A stretch of 64,000 nucleotides of DNA from Paractinoplanes atraurantiacus (GTDB lineage: Bacteria; Actinomycetota; Actinomycetes; Mycobacteriales; Micromonosporaceae): NCBI RefSeq assembly GCF_900215205.1, contig NZ_OBDY01000006.1:248001-312000 (forward strand), given 5' to 3'. Below are positions 26,617 to 33,388 of this stretch, one piece after another. The position numbers and the translations under genes were made by a program. The notes below the pieces were generated by a model, which had not been told where the DNA came from, made no database searches, and saw only the letters and a list, made by a program, of their open reading frames with translations. Every line of letters begins with the position of its first letter. The stretch's first letter is position 1.

Positions 26617-27036
26617 ATGCGACTGACCGGGCCGCCGTACGGCGAGGCGGCGAGGGTGCTCGACGAGTACCGGCAGCACTACGGGGCCAATCCGGCGCCG
26701 GAGGCGGTGGAGGCGTGGCTTCGGGAGCAGGTCGGGTCGGGGCGTATGAAGGTGTGGGTCACCGGCGACGCGATCTGCACGGTGGCTGTGGTTCCGGCCG
26801 CGCTGACCCTGCGTACGGTATGGCTGATCCGAGATCTTTATGTTCGCCCGGCGGCCCGCAGGCAGGGGATGGCCCGGGCGCTGCTGGCCGCGGTCGAACA
26901 GGAGGCTCGCGCGGCGGGCGCGCACCGGCTCTCCCTGCAGACCGAGACCGCCAACGTCCGGGCGATCGACCTCTACGCGGCGAGCGGCTTCGCGGCGCTC
27001 ACAGAGGTGACAGTGATGGACGATGTGCTCGGGTGA
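26617..27036 (+). CDS. GNAT family N-acetyltransferase
   Basis: A 139-residue acetyltransferase with the acetyl-CoA loop RQGMARALLAAVEQEARAAG (motif A, R/Q-x-x-G-x-A/G) preceded by the strand LIRDLYVRPAARR, and motif B NVRAIDLYAASGF. ATG 26617 is taken; GTG 26608 or 26614 are possible. Its 3' end overlaps the convergent CDP-alcohol transferase gene by 38 bp. Substrate unknown. Confidence 0.88.
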   Translation: MRLTGPPYGEAARVLDEYRQHYGANPAPEAVEAWLREQVGSGRMKVWVTGDAICTVAVVPAALTLRTVWLIRDLYVRPAARRQGMARALLAAVEQEARAAGAHRLSLQTETANVRAIDLYAASGFAALTEVTVMDDVLG

Positions 27037-27769
27037 AGGTGTACAGCCGGTAGATCAGCAGCAGCTCGAACGCGATCAGCAGCAGCGACGACAGCACGGT
27101 CAGCGCGACGATCTGGTTCAGCACCGGCCCGACGATGAAGACGAACATCATGAACTCGATGCCGCTGAACAGGTGCGGCCGGATGCGGCGGCCGACCAGC
27201 AGGTTGCGATATTTCCACCAGCCCGGCGCCTCGGTCATGCCGACGGGCGCGTCGACGACCACCACCGGGTCGGGGGCGCCGACCTCGGCCCGCACCTTGC
27301 CCATCTGCAGCGCGTTCAGGTAGCGGAACATGTCCAGGAAGATCACCAGGCCGGCCAGCCAGATGTACACGAAGTCGTGCGTCGCCTGGTATTGCCCGCC
27401 GAACAGGCCGACCGCGCATGCCAGCACCCGCAGCCGGTCGAGCACGTAGTCGAGCCAGGACCCGAACGGCGACGACTCCTCCCGCAGCCGGGCGATCTTG
27501 CCGTCCATGCAGTCCAGGACGAAGCTGAGGTGGAACAGCAGCGCGCCGGCGAGCAGCCAGGGGTAGCTTGCACGCCAGAAGCACAGCGCCGAGCCGAGCC
27601 CGACCACGAACGCCAGGACGGTCAGCCGGTTAGGGGTGACCGAGCGGAAGGGGGCCACCAGCTTGACCAGCCGCGCCGCGAGCGGATCGACCAGCAGGAC
27701 GGTCCACCACGCGTCCTTCTCCTTGTACGTCCGCGACCTGATCTCGTCGAGCGTGTAGTGCCGCGCCAT
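26999..27769 (-). CDS. CDP-alcohol phosphatidyltransferase family protein
   Basis: A 256-residue integral membrane enzyme. The full family motif D-x2-D-G-x2-A-R-x8-G-x3-D-x3-D is present: Asp86, Asp89, Gly90, Ala93, Arg94, Gly103, Asp107 and Asp111. About six hydrophobic segments surround it. It transfers a phospho-alcohol from CDP-alcohol or a related donor in membrane lipid or inositol-phosphate synthesis; the acceptor cannot be told. ATG 27769 (MARHYTLDEIRS) is the start; the longer frame upstream is not conserved-looking. It is divergent from the phosphoribosyltransferase gene and overlaps the GNAT gene tail to tail. Confidence 0.88.
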   Translation of the reverse strand: MARHYTLDEIRSRTYKEKDAWWTVLLVDPLAARLVKLVAPFRSVTPNRLTVLAFVVGLGSALCFWRASYPWLLAGALLFHLSFVLDCMDGKIARLREESSPFGSWLDYVLDRLRVLACAVGLFGGQYQATHDFVYIWLAGLVIFLDMFRYLNALQMGKVRAEVGAPDPVVVVDAPVGMTEAPGWWKYRNLLVGRRIRPHLFSGIEFMMFVFIVGPVLNQIVALTVLSSLLLIAFELLLIYRLYTFTRAHRPSLSPL

Positions 27770-27872
27770 GCCTGCCGCCCCATGAAGGTGAACTTTGGAC
27801 TTCGCGGACCTTACTAGAACCTGAATCGTCCTGGAAAGACAAAGATCCTCAAGCACCCGGGGAGGGCTCACG

Positions 27873-28436
27873 GTGGACGCCAACCACGTCGCCGGCGATC
27901 TCGAAACGGTGATCCTGACCGAGGAGCAGATCCTCGCCCGGGTCGCCGCGCTGGCCGCCGAACTGCACGAACGCTACGACGGCGAGGTCCCCGTGCTGGT
28001 CGGCGTCCTCGGCGGCGCCGCCACTTTCACGGTGGACCTGGCCCGCGCCTATCCGGCGCAGGCCGAGATCGGCTGGATGGCCATCAAGTCGTACAGCACC
28101 CGCAATCGGGCTTCCGGCTCCGTACGCCTGCTCAAGGACCTCGACGTCGACATCCGCGACCGCGACGTGGTCATCGTCGACGGCGTCATCGACACCGGCC
28201 TCACCATGACCTGGCTGATCGCCAACCTGGCCCAGCGCGCCCCGCGATCACTGTCGGTCTGCGCCCTGCTCCGCAAACCCGAGACGGCCCGCTTCGCCGA
28301 CACACCGACCTACATCGGCTTCGACGTGGGCCCGGGGCTGATCGTCGGCTACGGCCTGGACCACGAGGGCCGTTACCGGAACCTCCGCTGCGCCGCGGTC
28401 CTGGCCCCGCAGATCTACGAGGCCCTCTCACGCTAG
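27873..28436 (+). CDS. hypoxanthine phosphoribosyltransferase-like protein (divergent)
   Basis: A 187-residue type I phosphoribosyltransferase with HPRT-like order: VLVGVLGGAATFTVDLARA, then MAIKSYST, the PRPP loop VVIVDGVIDTGLT (99-111) and FDVGPGLIVGYGLDHEGRYRNL. Usual HPRTs have Glu-Asp in the PRPP loop (VxxVEDIxDTG); here it is Asp-Gly, and GVLKGA is GVLGGA. It starts at GTG 27873 with GGGAGG upstream. It is probably a paralogue rather than the housekeeping Hpt, which in actinobacteria normally sits next to tilS and ftsH. Confidence 0.82.
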   Translation: MDANHVAGDLETVILTEEQILARVAALAAELHERYDGEVPVLVGVLGGAATFTVDLARAYPAQAEIGWMAIKSYSTRNRASGSVRLLKDLDVDIRDRDVVIVDGVIDTGLTMTWLIANLAQRAPRSLSVCALLRKPETARFADTPTYIGFDVGPGLIVGYGLDHEGRYRNLRCAAVLAPQIYEALSR

Positions 28437-28446
28437 GGGAGGATCC

Positions 28447-29274
28447 GTGTCGGCACAGGTGCACTCCGTCCCGGTCGACGTGCCCGCCGCGCCCTGCGAG
28501 GTCGCGGTGGGAAGGGCACGTCCGGCCCTGCGTGGCTTGGTGACCGGCTATTCCGGCTTCCGCTCGGGCACGGGCGCTCCGATCGCCCACCGTCTGCTGG
28601 CGCTGCCGTCCACCACCCTGATCATCGACTTCGCCTCGCCGTCGGGAGTCGTCACCGGCCCGCGCGCCCAGGCGTCGACCGCTGGCGACACGACGTGGGC
28701 CCAAGGCGTGTCGGTAGGCCTGACCCCAGCCGGGGTGGTCGCGCTGTTCGGCGTGCCGATGGGCGACCTGGCCGGCGTGACCGTCCCCTTGTCGGAGCTG
28801 CTGGGCCCGAACGCCACTGAGCTACCCGGCCGCCTGGCGGCGGAACCCGACTGGGAGTCACGCTTCGACCTGCTCGATCTGACTCTGGGTGCCCTGGCCT
28901 GCCGCGTGGAGTCAAGGGTGGATCCGGTGGTGGTGCAGGCGTGGCGGCGGTTGCAGGAGGACGGGGCGCCTCGGGCCGGTGAGGTCGCGGCGGCGCTGGG
29001 GGTGACGCGGCGGCGGCTGGAGCGGGAGTTTCGGCGCGACGTCGGGGTGTCGCCGGGGCAGGTGCGGCGGATCGCCCGCTTCCAGCGGGCGGCCGGTGAG
29101 CTCGGGCGTGGGGTGGAACTCGCCGTGGCGGCGGCCGGCACCGGCTACGTGGACCAGCCGCACCTCAGCCGCGAGGTGCGGGCGCTGGCCGGGGTCACGC
29201 CGGCCGAGTTGCAGGTGTTGTTCCTCCAGGCGGGTGCGCATTTGTACAAGACCGGGGCGCGGCCGGCCACCTAG
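28447..29274 (+). CDS. AraC family transcriptional regulator
   Basis: A 275-residue regulator with an N-terminal ligand-type domain similar to DUF6597 (about 15-140) and a C-terminal double HTH: RAGEVAAALGVTRRRLEREF for the first helix-turn-helix and AGTGYVDQPHLSREVRALAG for the second. GTG 28447 follows GGGGAGGATCC. It lies ten bases before... the upstream phosphoribosyltransferase stop and is followed nine bases later by an SDR gene, which is its likely target or partner in one transcript. Confidence 0.88.
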   Translation: MSAQVHSVPVDVPAAPCEVAVGRARPALRGLVTGYSGFRSGTGAPIAHRLLALPSTTLIIDFASPSGVVTGPRAQASTAGDTTWAQGVSVGLTPAGVVALFGVPMGDLAGVTVPLSELLGPNATELPGRLAAEPDWESRFDLLDLTLGALACRVESRVDPVVVQAWRRLQEDGAPRAGEVAAALGVTRRRLEREFRRDVGVSPGQVRRIARFQRAAGELGRGVELAVAAAGTGYVDQPHLSREVRALAGVTPAELQVLFLQAGAHLYKTGARPAT

Positions 29275-29283
29275 GTTGCGGGG

Positions 29284-29997
29284 ATGACGCTGACGGGGAA
29301 GACGGCACTGGTGACCGGCGGGTCGCGGGGGATCGGGCGGGCGATCGTGGAGCGGCTCGCGGCGGCGGGGGCCCGGGTGGTGTTCACGTACCGGGATAAT
29401 GCGGCCGCGGCCGGGGAAGTGACCGCGAAGGTGCCCGGGACCGTGGCGGTGCGGGCCGATCAGGAGGATCTGGGGAATCTCGCGGCGATGTTCGCGCCGG
29501 TGCGGGACGGGCTGGACATTCTGGTCAACAACGCGGCGCTCGTGTCGGCGATGCCGATCGAGAAGCTCGAAGAGGAGGACATCGACCGGGCGTACCTGGT
29601 GAATGTGAAGTTTCCGCTGCTGGCGATCCGCGAGGCGGTCCCGCTGCTGCGCGACGGGGGCCGGATCGTCAACATCTCGACGCTCAACACCGTGGCTCCG
29701 GCGCCAGGGCTGGCCCTGTACTGCTCGACCAAGGGCGCGCTGGAGCAGATCACGGCGGTCGCGGCCAAGGAGCTCGGGCCGCGTGGGATCACGGTGAACA
29801 CCGTGTCGCCGGGCGCCACCGACACCGACCTGCTGCGCGGGGTGAATCCGCCGGAGGCGCTGGAGCGGGCGGCCGAGACGACCGCGCTGCGCCGGCTGGG
29901 ACGGCCGGCCGACGTGGCGGCCGTGGTCGCGTTCCTCGCGTCGCCCGACGGCGGCTGGGTCACAGGGCAGAACATCCGCGCGACCGGAGGCCTCTAG
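29284..29997 (+). CDS. SDR family oxidoreductase
   Basis: A 237-residue short-chain dehydrogenase. The cofactor motif TGGSRGIG (11-18), the NNAA strand (ILVNNAA), the catalytic Ser in GRIVNISTLN, and Y-x3-K in LALYCSTKGALEQ are all present, so the enzyme should be active, with NADP(H) favoured by the residues after strand 2 (TYRDN). ATG 29284 follows the AraC gene by nine bases. Product class is unknown. Confidence 0.93.
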   Translation: MTLTGKTALVTGGSRGIGRAIVERLAAAGARVVFTYRDNAAAAGEVTAKVPGTVAVRADQEDLGNLAAMFAPVRDGLDILVNNAALVSAMPIEKLEEEDIDRAYLVNVKFPLLAIREAVPLLRDGGRIVNISTLNTVAPAPGLALYCSTKGALEQITAVAAKELGPRGITVNTVSPGATDTDLLRGVNPPEALERAAETTALRRLGRPADVAAVVAFLASPDGGWVTGQNIRATGGL

Positions 29998-30014
29998 CGT
30001 CTACTCTCTCCTGG

Positions 30015-30755
30015 GTGAAGATCGTGACACGCGTCGATCACCCGGAGTTGCAGGACGAGGCCGCGACGGTCTTCCGGGAGCGGTGGCCGGAGTTCATCTT
30101 CCACGACGACGTGCCCAAGAAATATCTGGGGCGGGTCGAGGAGCACTTCAGCTTCTTCGACGTGATGGCCCTGGACGACGACGGGGCGGTGGTGGCCGGC
30201 GGCTGGGGTGTGCCGCTGGCCTGGGACGGCACCGTCGGGGACCTGCCGACCGGCTACGACGACGCGCTGGTCCGGGCGGTCGAGGGCCACGAGGCCGGGC
30301 GGGAGCCGACGACGCTGAGCTTCATGGCGGCGGCGGTCGGGTCCGCCCATGACAAGCGCGGCCTGGCGACCACCGTGCTTCAGGAGCTCACGCGCCGGGC
30401 GTACACCAAAAATCTCTTGAATGTGATCGCGCCCTTGCGGCCGACCTGGAAACACCGCTACCCGACGGTGCCGATGGCCGAGTACGCGGGGTGGAAGCGG
30501 GCCGACGGGCTGTCGATCGACCCGTGGATCCGGACGCATCAGCGCATGGGCGCCCGGATCCTCGGGCCCGCCGCCGAGTCGATGGTGATCGTGGGCACGG
30601 TGGCGGAATGGGAGAGCTGGACCGCAATGGTCTTTCCCGTGACGTACGACTACGTGGTGCCCGACGCCCTGAATCTGGTGCACGTGGACGTCGAGCGGGA
30701 CCGTGGCGTCTACGTCGAGGAGAACCTGTGGGTCCAGCACTCGGGTGCTAGATGA
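30015..30755 (+). CDS. GNAT-like acetyltransferase domain protein
   Basis: A 246-residue protein with a GNAT-like core: AGGWGVPLAWDG, SFMAAAVGSAHDKRGLATTVL (acetyl-CoA loop KRGLATTV) and APLRPTWKHRYP. The C-terminal part (IDPWIRTHQRMGARILGPA) matches the large variant seen in actinobacteria. GTG 30015 is the start, with TACTCT ending seven bases upstream and no Shine-Dalgarno, so a leaderless message is likely. The end overlaps the convergent YggT gene by 8 bp. Substrate unknown. Confidence 0.75.
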   Translation: MKIVTRVDHPELQDEAATVFRERWPEFIFHDDVPKKYLGRVEEHFSFFDVMALDDDGAVVAGGWGVPLAWDGTVGDLPTGYDDALVRAVEGHEAGREPTTLSFMAAAVGSAHDKRGLATTVLQELTRRAYTKNLLNVIAPLRPTWKHRYPTVPMAEYAGWKRADGLSIDPWIRTHQRMGARILGPAAESMVIVGTVAEWESWTAMVFPVTYDYVVPDALNLVHVDVERDRGVYVEENLWVQHSGAR

Positions 30756-31023
30756 ACGACCGGATCAGCACGATCGCGAAGAACACGATGATGAAGGCCA
30801 GGTCGATGGACATGCCGCCGGCCCGGATGGGCGGGACGACGCGGCGCACGGGGGCCAGGATCGGCTCCGTCAGGTTGAAGACGCCGCTGGTCAGCCGCGA
30901 GCGCAGGCCGCCGGGGGCGGACGGCCCGGCCAGGACGACGCTCCAGTCGAGCACCGCCCGGGCCACGAGCAGCAGCTGCACCAGCAGGAGCACCAGGCTC
31001 ACGATGGCGAGGACAGCACCCAC
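30748..31023 (-). CDS. YggT family membrane protein
   Basis: A 91-residue membrane protein with two hydrophobic helices at the ends and the family core between them: LLLVARAVLDWSVVL, then FNLTEPILAPVRRVVPPIRA and DLAFIIVFFAIVLIRSFI. GTG 31023 is chosen because GGAGG lies six bases upstream; the longer frame to 31122 has no coding character. YggT proteins are linked to cell division and membrane function in actinobacteria and plastids, usually near sepF; here it is isolated. Confidence 0.88.
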   Translation of the reverse strand: MGAVLAIVSLVLLLVQLLLVARAVLDWSVVLAGPSAPGGLRSRLTSGVFNLTEPILAPVRRVVPPIRAGGMSIDLAFIIVFFAIVLIRSFI

Positions 31024-31120
31024 GAGGAACCTCCAGTAACCGGATGGGTTGGTGCACCTACTGTGCGTCGGAAAACTGTGGGATCGCTGTGTGCCTTCTG
31101 AGCGGATATGTTCATGCCCC

Positions 31121-31897
31121 ATGAGCGTGCGTGAACGGCGAACGGTTTTCGGTGAGGCGGCCGGCGAGTACGACCGGGTCCGGCCCGGCTATCCCCGGCA
31201 GCTGGCCGACGATCTGCTGGCCTCGTCGGCCCCCGGCCCGGTCCTGGAGGTGGGTGCGGGCACGGGCAAGGCGACAGTGCTGTTCGCCCGGCCCGGCGTC
31301 GACCTGACCTGCGTCGAGCCGGACGCCCGGATGGCGCGGCTGCTGCGCCGCAACGTGCCCGGCGTGACAGTGGTCGAGTCGTCGCTGGAGGACTGGCAGC
31401 CGGACAAGCAGTACGGGCTGGTCTTCAGCGCCCAGGCCTGGCACTGGGTCGACCCGGCCCGGCGCGCCGATCTGGCCCTGGGCGCGCTGGCGCCGGGCGG
31501 CGTCTTCGCGCCGTTCTGGAACCTCTTCCTGGTCGCCGACCCGGCCCTGCACGCGGCGCTGGCCGAGGTCGACGCCCGGCACGGGCTCACCGACGACACC
31601 AGCCACCGGTTCCTGGCCGCCGACGGCGCCATGCGCGACGAGTTCGAGCAGGAGCTGCCCGCGGCCGGTCTCACCGACGAGCGTTTCACCGGCCTGGAGA
31701 TCCGCCGCTACGAGCGCACCCTGACCTACGACGCGCAGACCTACCGCGACTACCTGAGCACGATCTCGATGTACCGGATCCTCGACCCGGACGCGGCCGA
31801 GGCCGCCCTGGCCGACACCGCGTCCGTCATCGGCGAGCACGGCGGCAGCATCGCGTTCCAGGTCGTCACCGACGTCGCGATCGTCCGGAAGCGGTAG
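31121..31897 (+). CDS. class I SAM-dependent methyltransferase
   Basis: A 258-residue methyltransferase (UbiE/YhhW-like small-molecule type). Motif I is VLEVGAGTGKAT, followed by LTCVEPDARMARLL and the FSAQAWHWVDP segment typical of trans-aconitate-like methyltransferases. ATG 31121 is the start (MSVRERRTVFGEAA). Its last codons and stop are the first of three copies of a 21-bp repeat, and the gene overlaps the convergent DUF2071 gene by 32 bp. Substrate unknown. Confidence 0.88.
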   Translation: MSVRERRTVFGEAAGEYDRVRPGYPRQLADDLLASSAPGPVLEVGAGTGKATVLFARPGVDLTCVEPDARMARLLRRNVPGVTVVESSLEDWQPDKQYGLVFSAQAWHWVDPARRADLALGALAPGGVFAPFWNLFLVADPALHAALAEVDARHGLTDDTSHRFLAADGAMRDEFEQELPAAGLTDERFTGLEIRRYERTLTYDAQTYRDYLSTISMYRILDPDAAEAALADTASVIGEHGGSIAFQVVTDVAIVRKR

Positions 31898-32630
31898 GCC
31901 CTCGTCCGGAAGCGGTGGACCCTCGTCCGGAAGCGGTAGGACCGAAGACGGCGGAGACGCCGGGGGAGTAGAGCACACTGACGGGCGGCCCCGCCGGCGC
32001 CGGCAGGCCGGTGGCCGCCACTAGCCCGTCCGTCAGCGACACGACCGAGGCCCGGTGCAGCGGCCACGGCGGATGCTCGTTCGACAGATACCGGGCGCGC
32101 GTGTGCAGCCCCCAGCGCGCGGTCAGGAACAGCTCCAACGGCGTCGGATCGGTCACCGGCGAACCGACCCGGATCGTCATGTCGCTGCCCGCCCGCAAAC
32201 CCCAGCGGCGGCGCGTGGAATACGAGACATCGTCCCCCTCTCTGATCAGGCGCATGCGTGACCACCTGTACGGCAGGCCCAGCGTGGCCCGCGCGACCAG
32301 GACCGGCACGAGGCGCGACGCCTCCATCGAGAGGAAGACGACACCCCGTCGGCCCTGCGAGTCCACAGAGTAGAGACGGACGTTCGTCTCGGGGAACCTA
32401 CCAAAGTAGGGGGCCTGCAAAACGTCCTCCATGCGGAAGGCGATCAGCCCGACATAGGTGACCCCGTCGAAGGTGTCGGGCGCCGTTCCCGCGGGCAGGA
32501 GAGGCGCGGCGAGCGCCGGGTCCAGCGGCCAGTGCAGGAACGTCACCGAGGCCCAGCGCTGCCCGAGCAACGCCCGCCGCACCGGCCGCGGTGTGACCGG
32601 TGTGACCGGCTCCAGTGAGACGTCTCTCAT
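31866..32630 (-). CDS. DUF2071 family protein (YqjF-like) with repeat tail
   Basis: A 254-residue protein. The DUF2071 body is evident from WASVTFLHWPLDPALAAPLL, YVGLIAFRMEDVL, FPETNVRLYSVDSQGRRGVV and RYLSNEHPPWPLHRA. The last 25 residues are three copies of a TASGRGx heptad encoded by a 21-bp tandem repeat that also carries the end of the convergent methyltransferase gene. ATG 32630 (MRDVSLEPVTPVTP) is the start; the longer frame is not supported. Function of the family is not well defined. Confidence 0.82.
   Translation of the reverse strand: MRDVSLEPVTPVTPRPVRRALLGQRWASVTFLHWPLDPALAAPLLPAGTAPDTFDGVTYVGLIAFRMEDVLQAPYFGRFPETNVRLYSVDSQGRRGVVFLSMEASRLVPVLVARATLGLPYRWSRMRLIREGDDVSYSTRRRWGLRAGSDMTIRVGSPVTDPTPLELFLTARWGLHTRARYLSNEHPPWPLHRASVVSLTDGLVAATGLPAPAGPPVSVLYSPGVSAVFGPTASGRGSTASGRGPTASGRSRRR
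31881..31943. repeat. 21-bp tandem repeat, three copies, at convergent gene overlap
   Basis: TCGTCCGGAAGCGGTRGRCC begins at 31881, 31902 and 31923. The first copy encodes the C-terminus and stop of the methyltransferase; all three encode the heptad tail of the DUF2071 protein on the other strand. Confidence 0.9.
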
Positions 32631-32689
32631 GAGCCAGACGCTACGCCGCAGCTCAGAGACAATGGGACGGCAGCGACGGCACACGAAGA

Positions 32690-33388
32690 TTGGGGCTCAT
32701 CCTGAACGCGCGACGACCCGCAGCGGTGCTCTTCGACATGGACGGCACGCTGGTGGACAGCGAGAAGGTGTGGGAGATCGCGCTGCACGAGCTGGCCGCG
32801 CACGCCGGCGGGACGCTGTCCCCCGAGGCGCGGCACGCGATGATCGGCAGCAGCATGGCCAACAGCATGCGGATCCTGCGGGAAGACCTGGGACAGCCCG
32901 ACCGGCCCGAGGCGCCTGATGTCGAGTGGCTGACCGACCGCGTCTTCGAGCTGTTCGGCGAGGGCCTGGTGTGGCGTCCCGGCGCGATGGAGCTGCTCCA
33001 GGCCGTGCGCCTGGCCGGCCTGCCGACCGCGCTGGTCACCTCGACCGGCCGCCGCCTCGTCGAGGTCGCCCTCAAGACCCTGGGCGCCGAGAACTTCGAC
33101 GTCGTCGTCGTGGGCGACGAGGTCAGCATGCCCAAACCCGACCCCGAGCCCTACCGGACCGCGGCCACCCTGCTCGGCGTGCCGATCGAGGACTGCGTCG
33201 CCATCGAGGACTCGCCGACCGGCGTGGCCAGCGCGCTCGCCTCGGGGGCGGCCGTGCTGGCCGTGCCGGCCGAGCTGGAGCTGCCGCCGACCGACGGGGT
33301 CCACCTGCGCACTTCGCTGGTGGGGGTGGACCCCGACTATCTGGCCGCCCTGCTCGTCAATCGTGGGCTATTGCCGACAGAACGTTGA
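32690..33388 (+). CDS. HAD superfamily phosphatase (beta-phosphoglucomutase/PGP-like)
   Basis: A 232-residue HAD subfamily IA hydrolase. Motif I LFDMDGTLVDSE, motif II VTSTG, motif III Lys in SMPKPDPEPY, and motif IV IEDSPTGVASAL are intact, with a helical cap domain at about 35-95. The start is uncertain: TTG 32690 gives the full N-terminus, and GTG 32726 would begin immediately at the catalytic strand. Its 3' end overlaps the convergent ABC permease gene by 32 bp. Substrate is probably a phosphosugar or similar. Confidence 0.88.
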   Translation: MGLILNARRPAAVLFDMDGTLVDSEKVWEIALHELAAHAGGTLSPEARHAMIGSSMANSMRILREDLGQPDRPEAPDVEWLTDRVFELFGEGLVWRPGAMELLQAVRLAGLPTALVTSTGRRLVEVALKTLGAENFDVVVVGDEVSMPKPDPEPYRTAATLLGVPIEDCVAIEDSPTGVASALASGAAVLAVPAELELPPTDGVHLRTSLVGVDPDYLAALLVNRGLLPTER

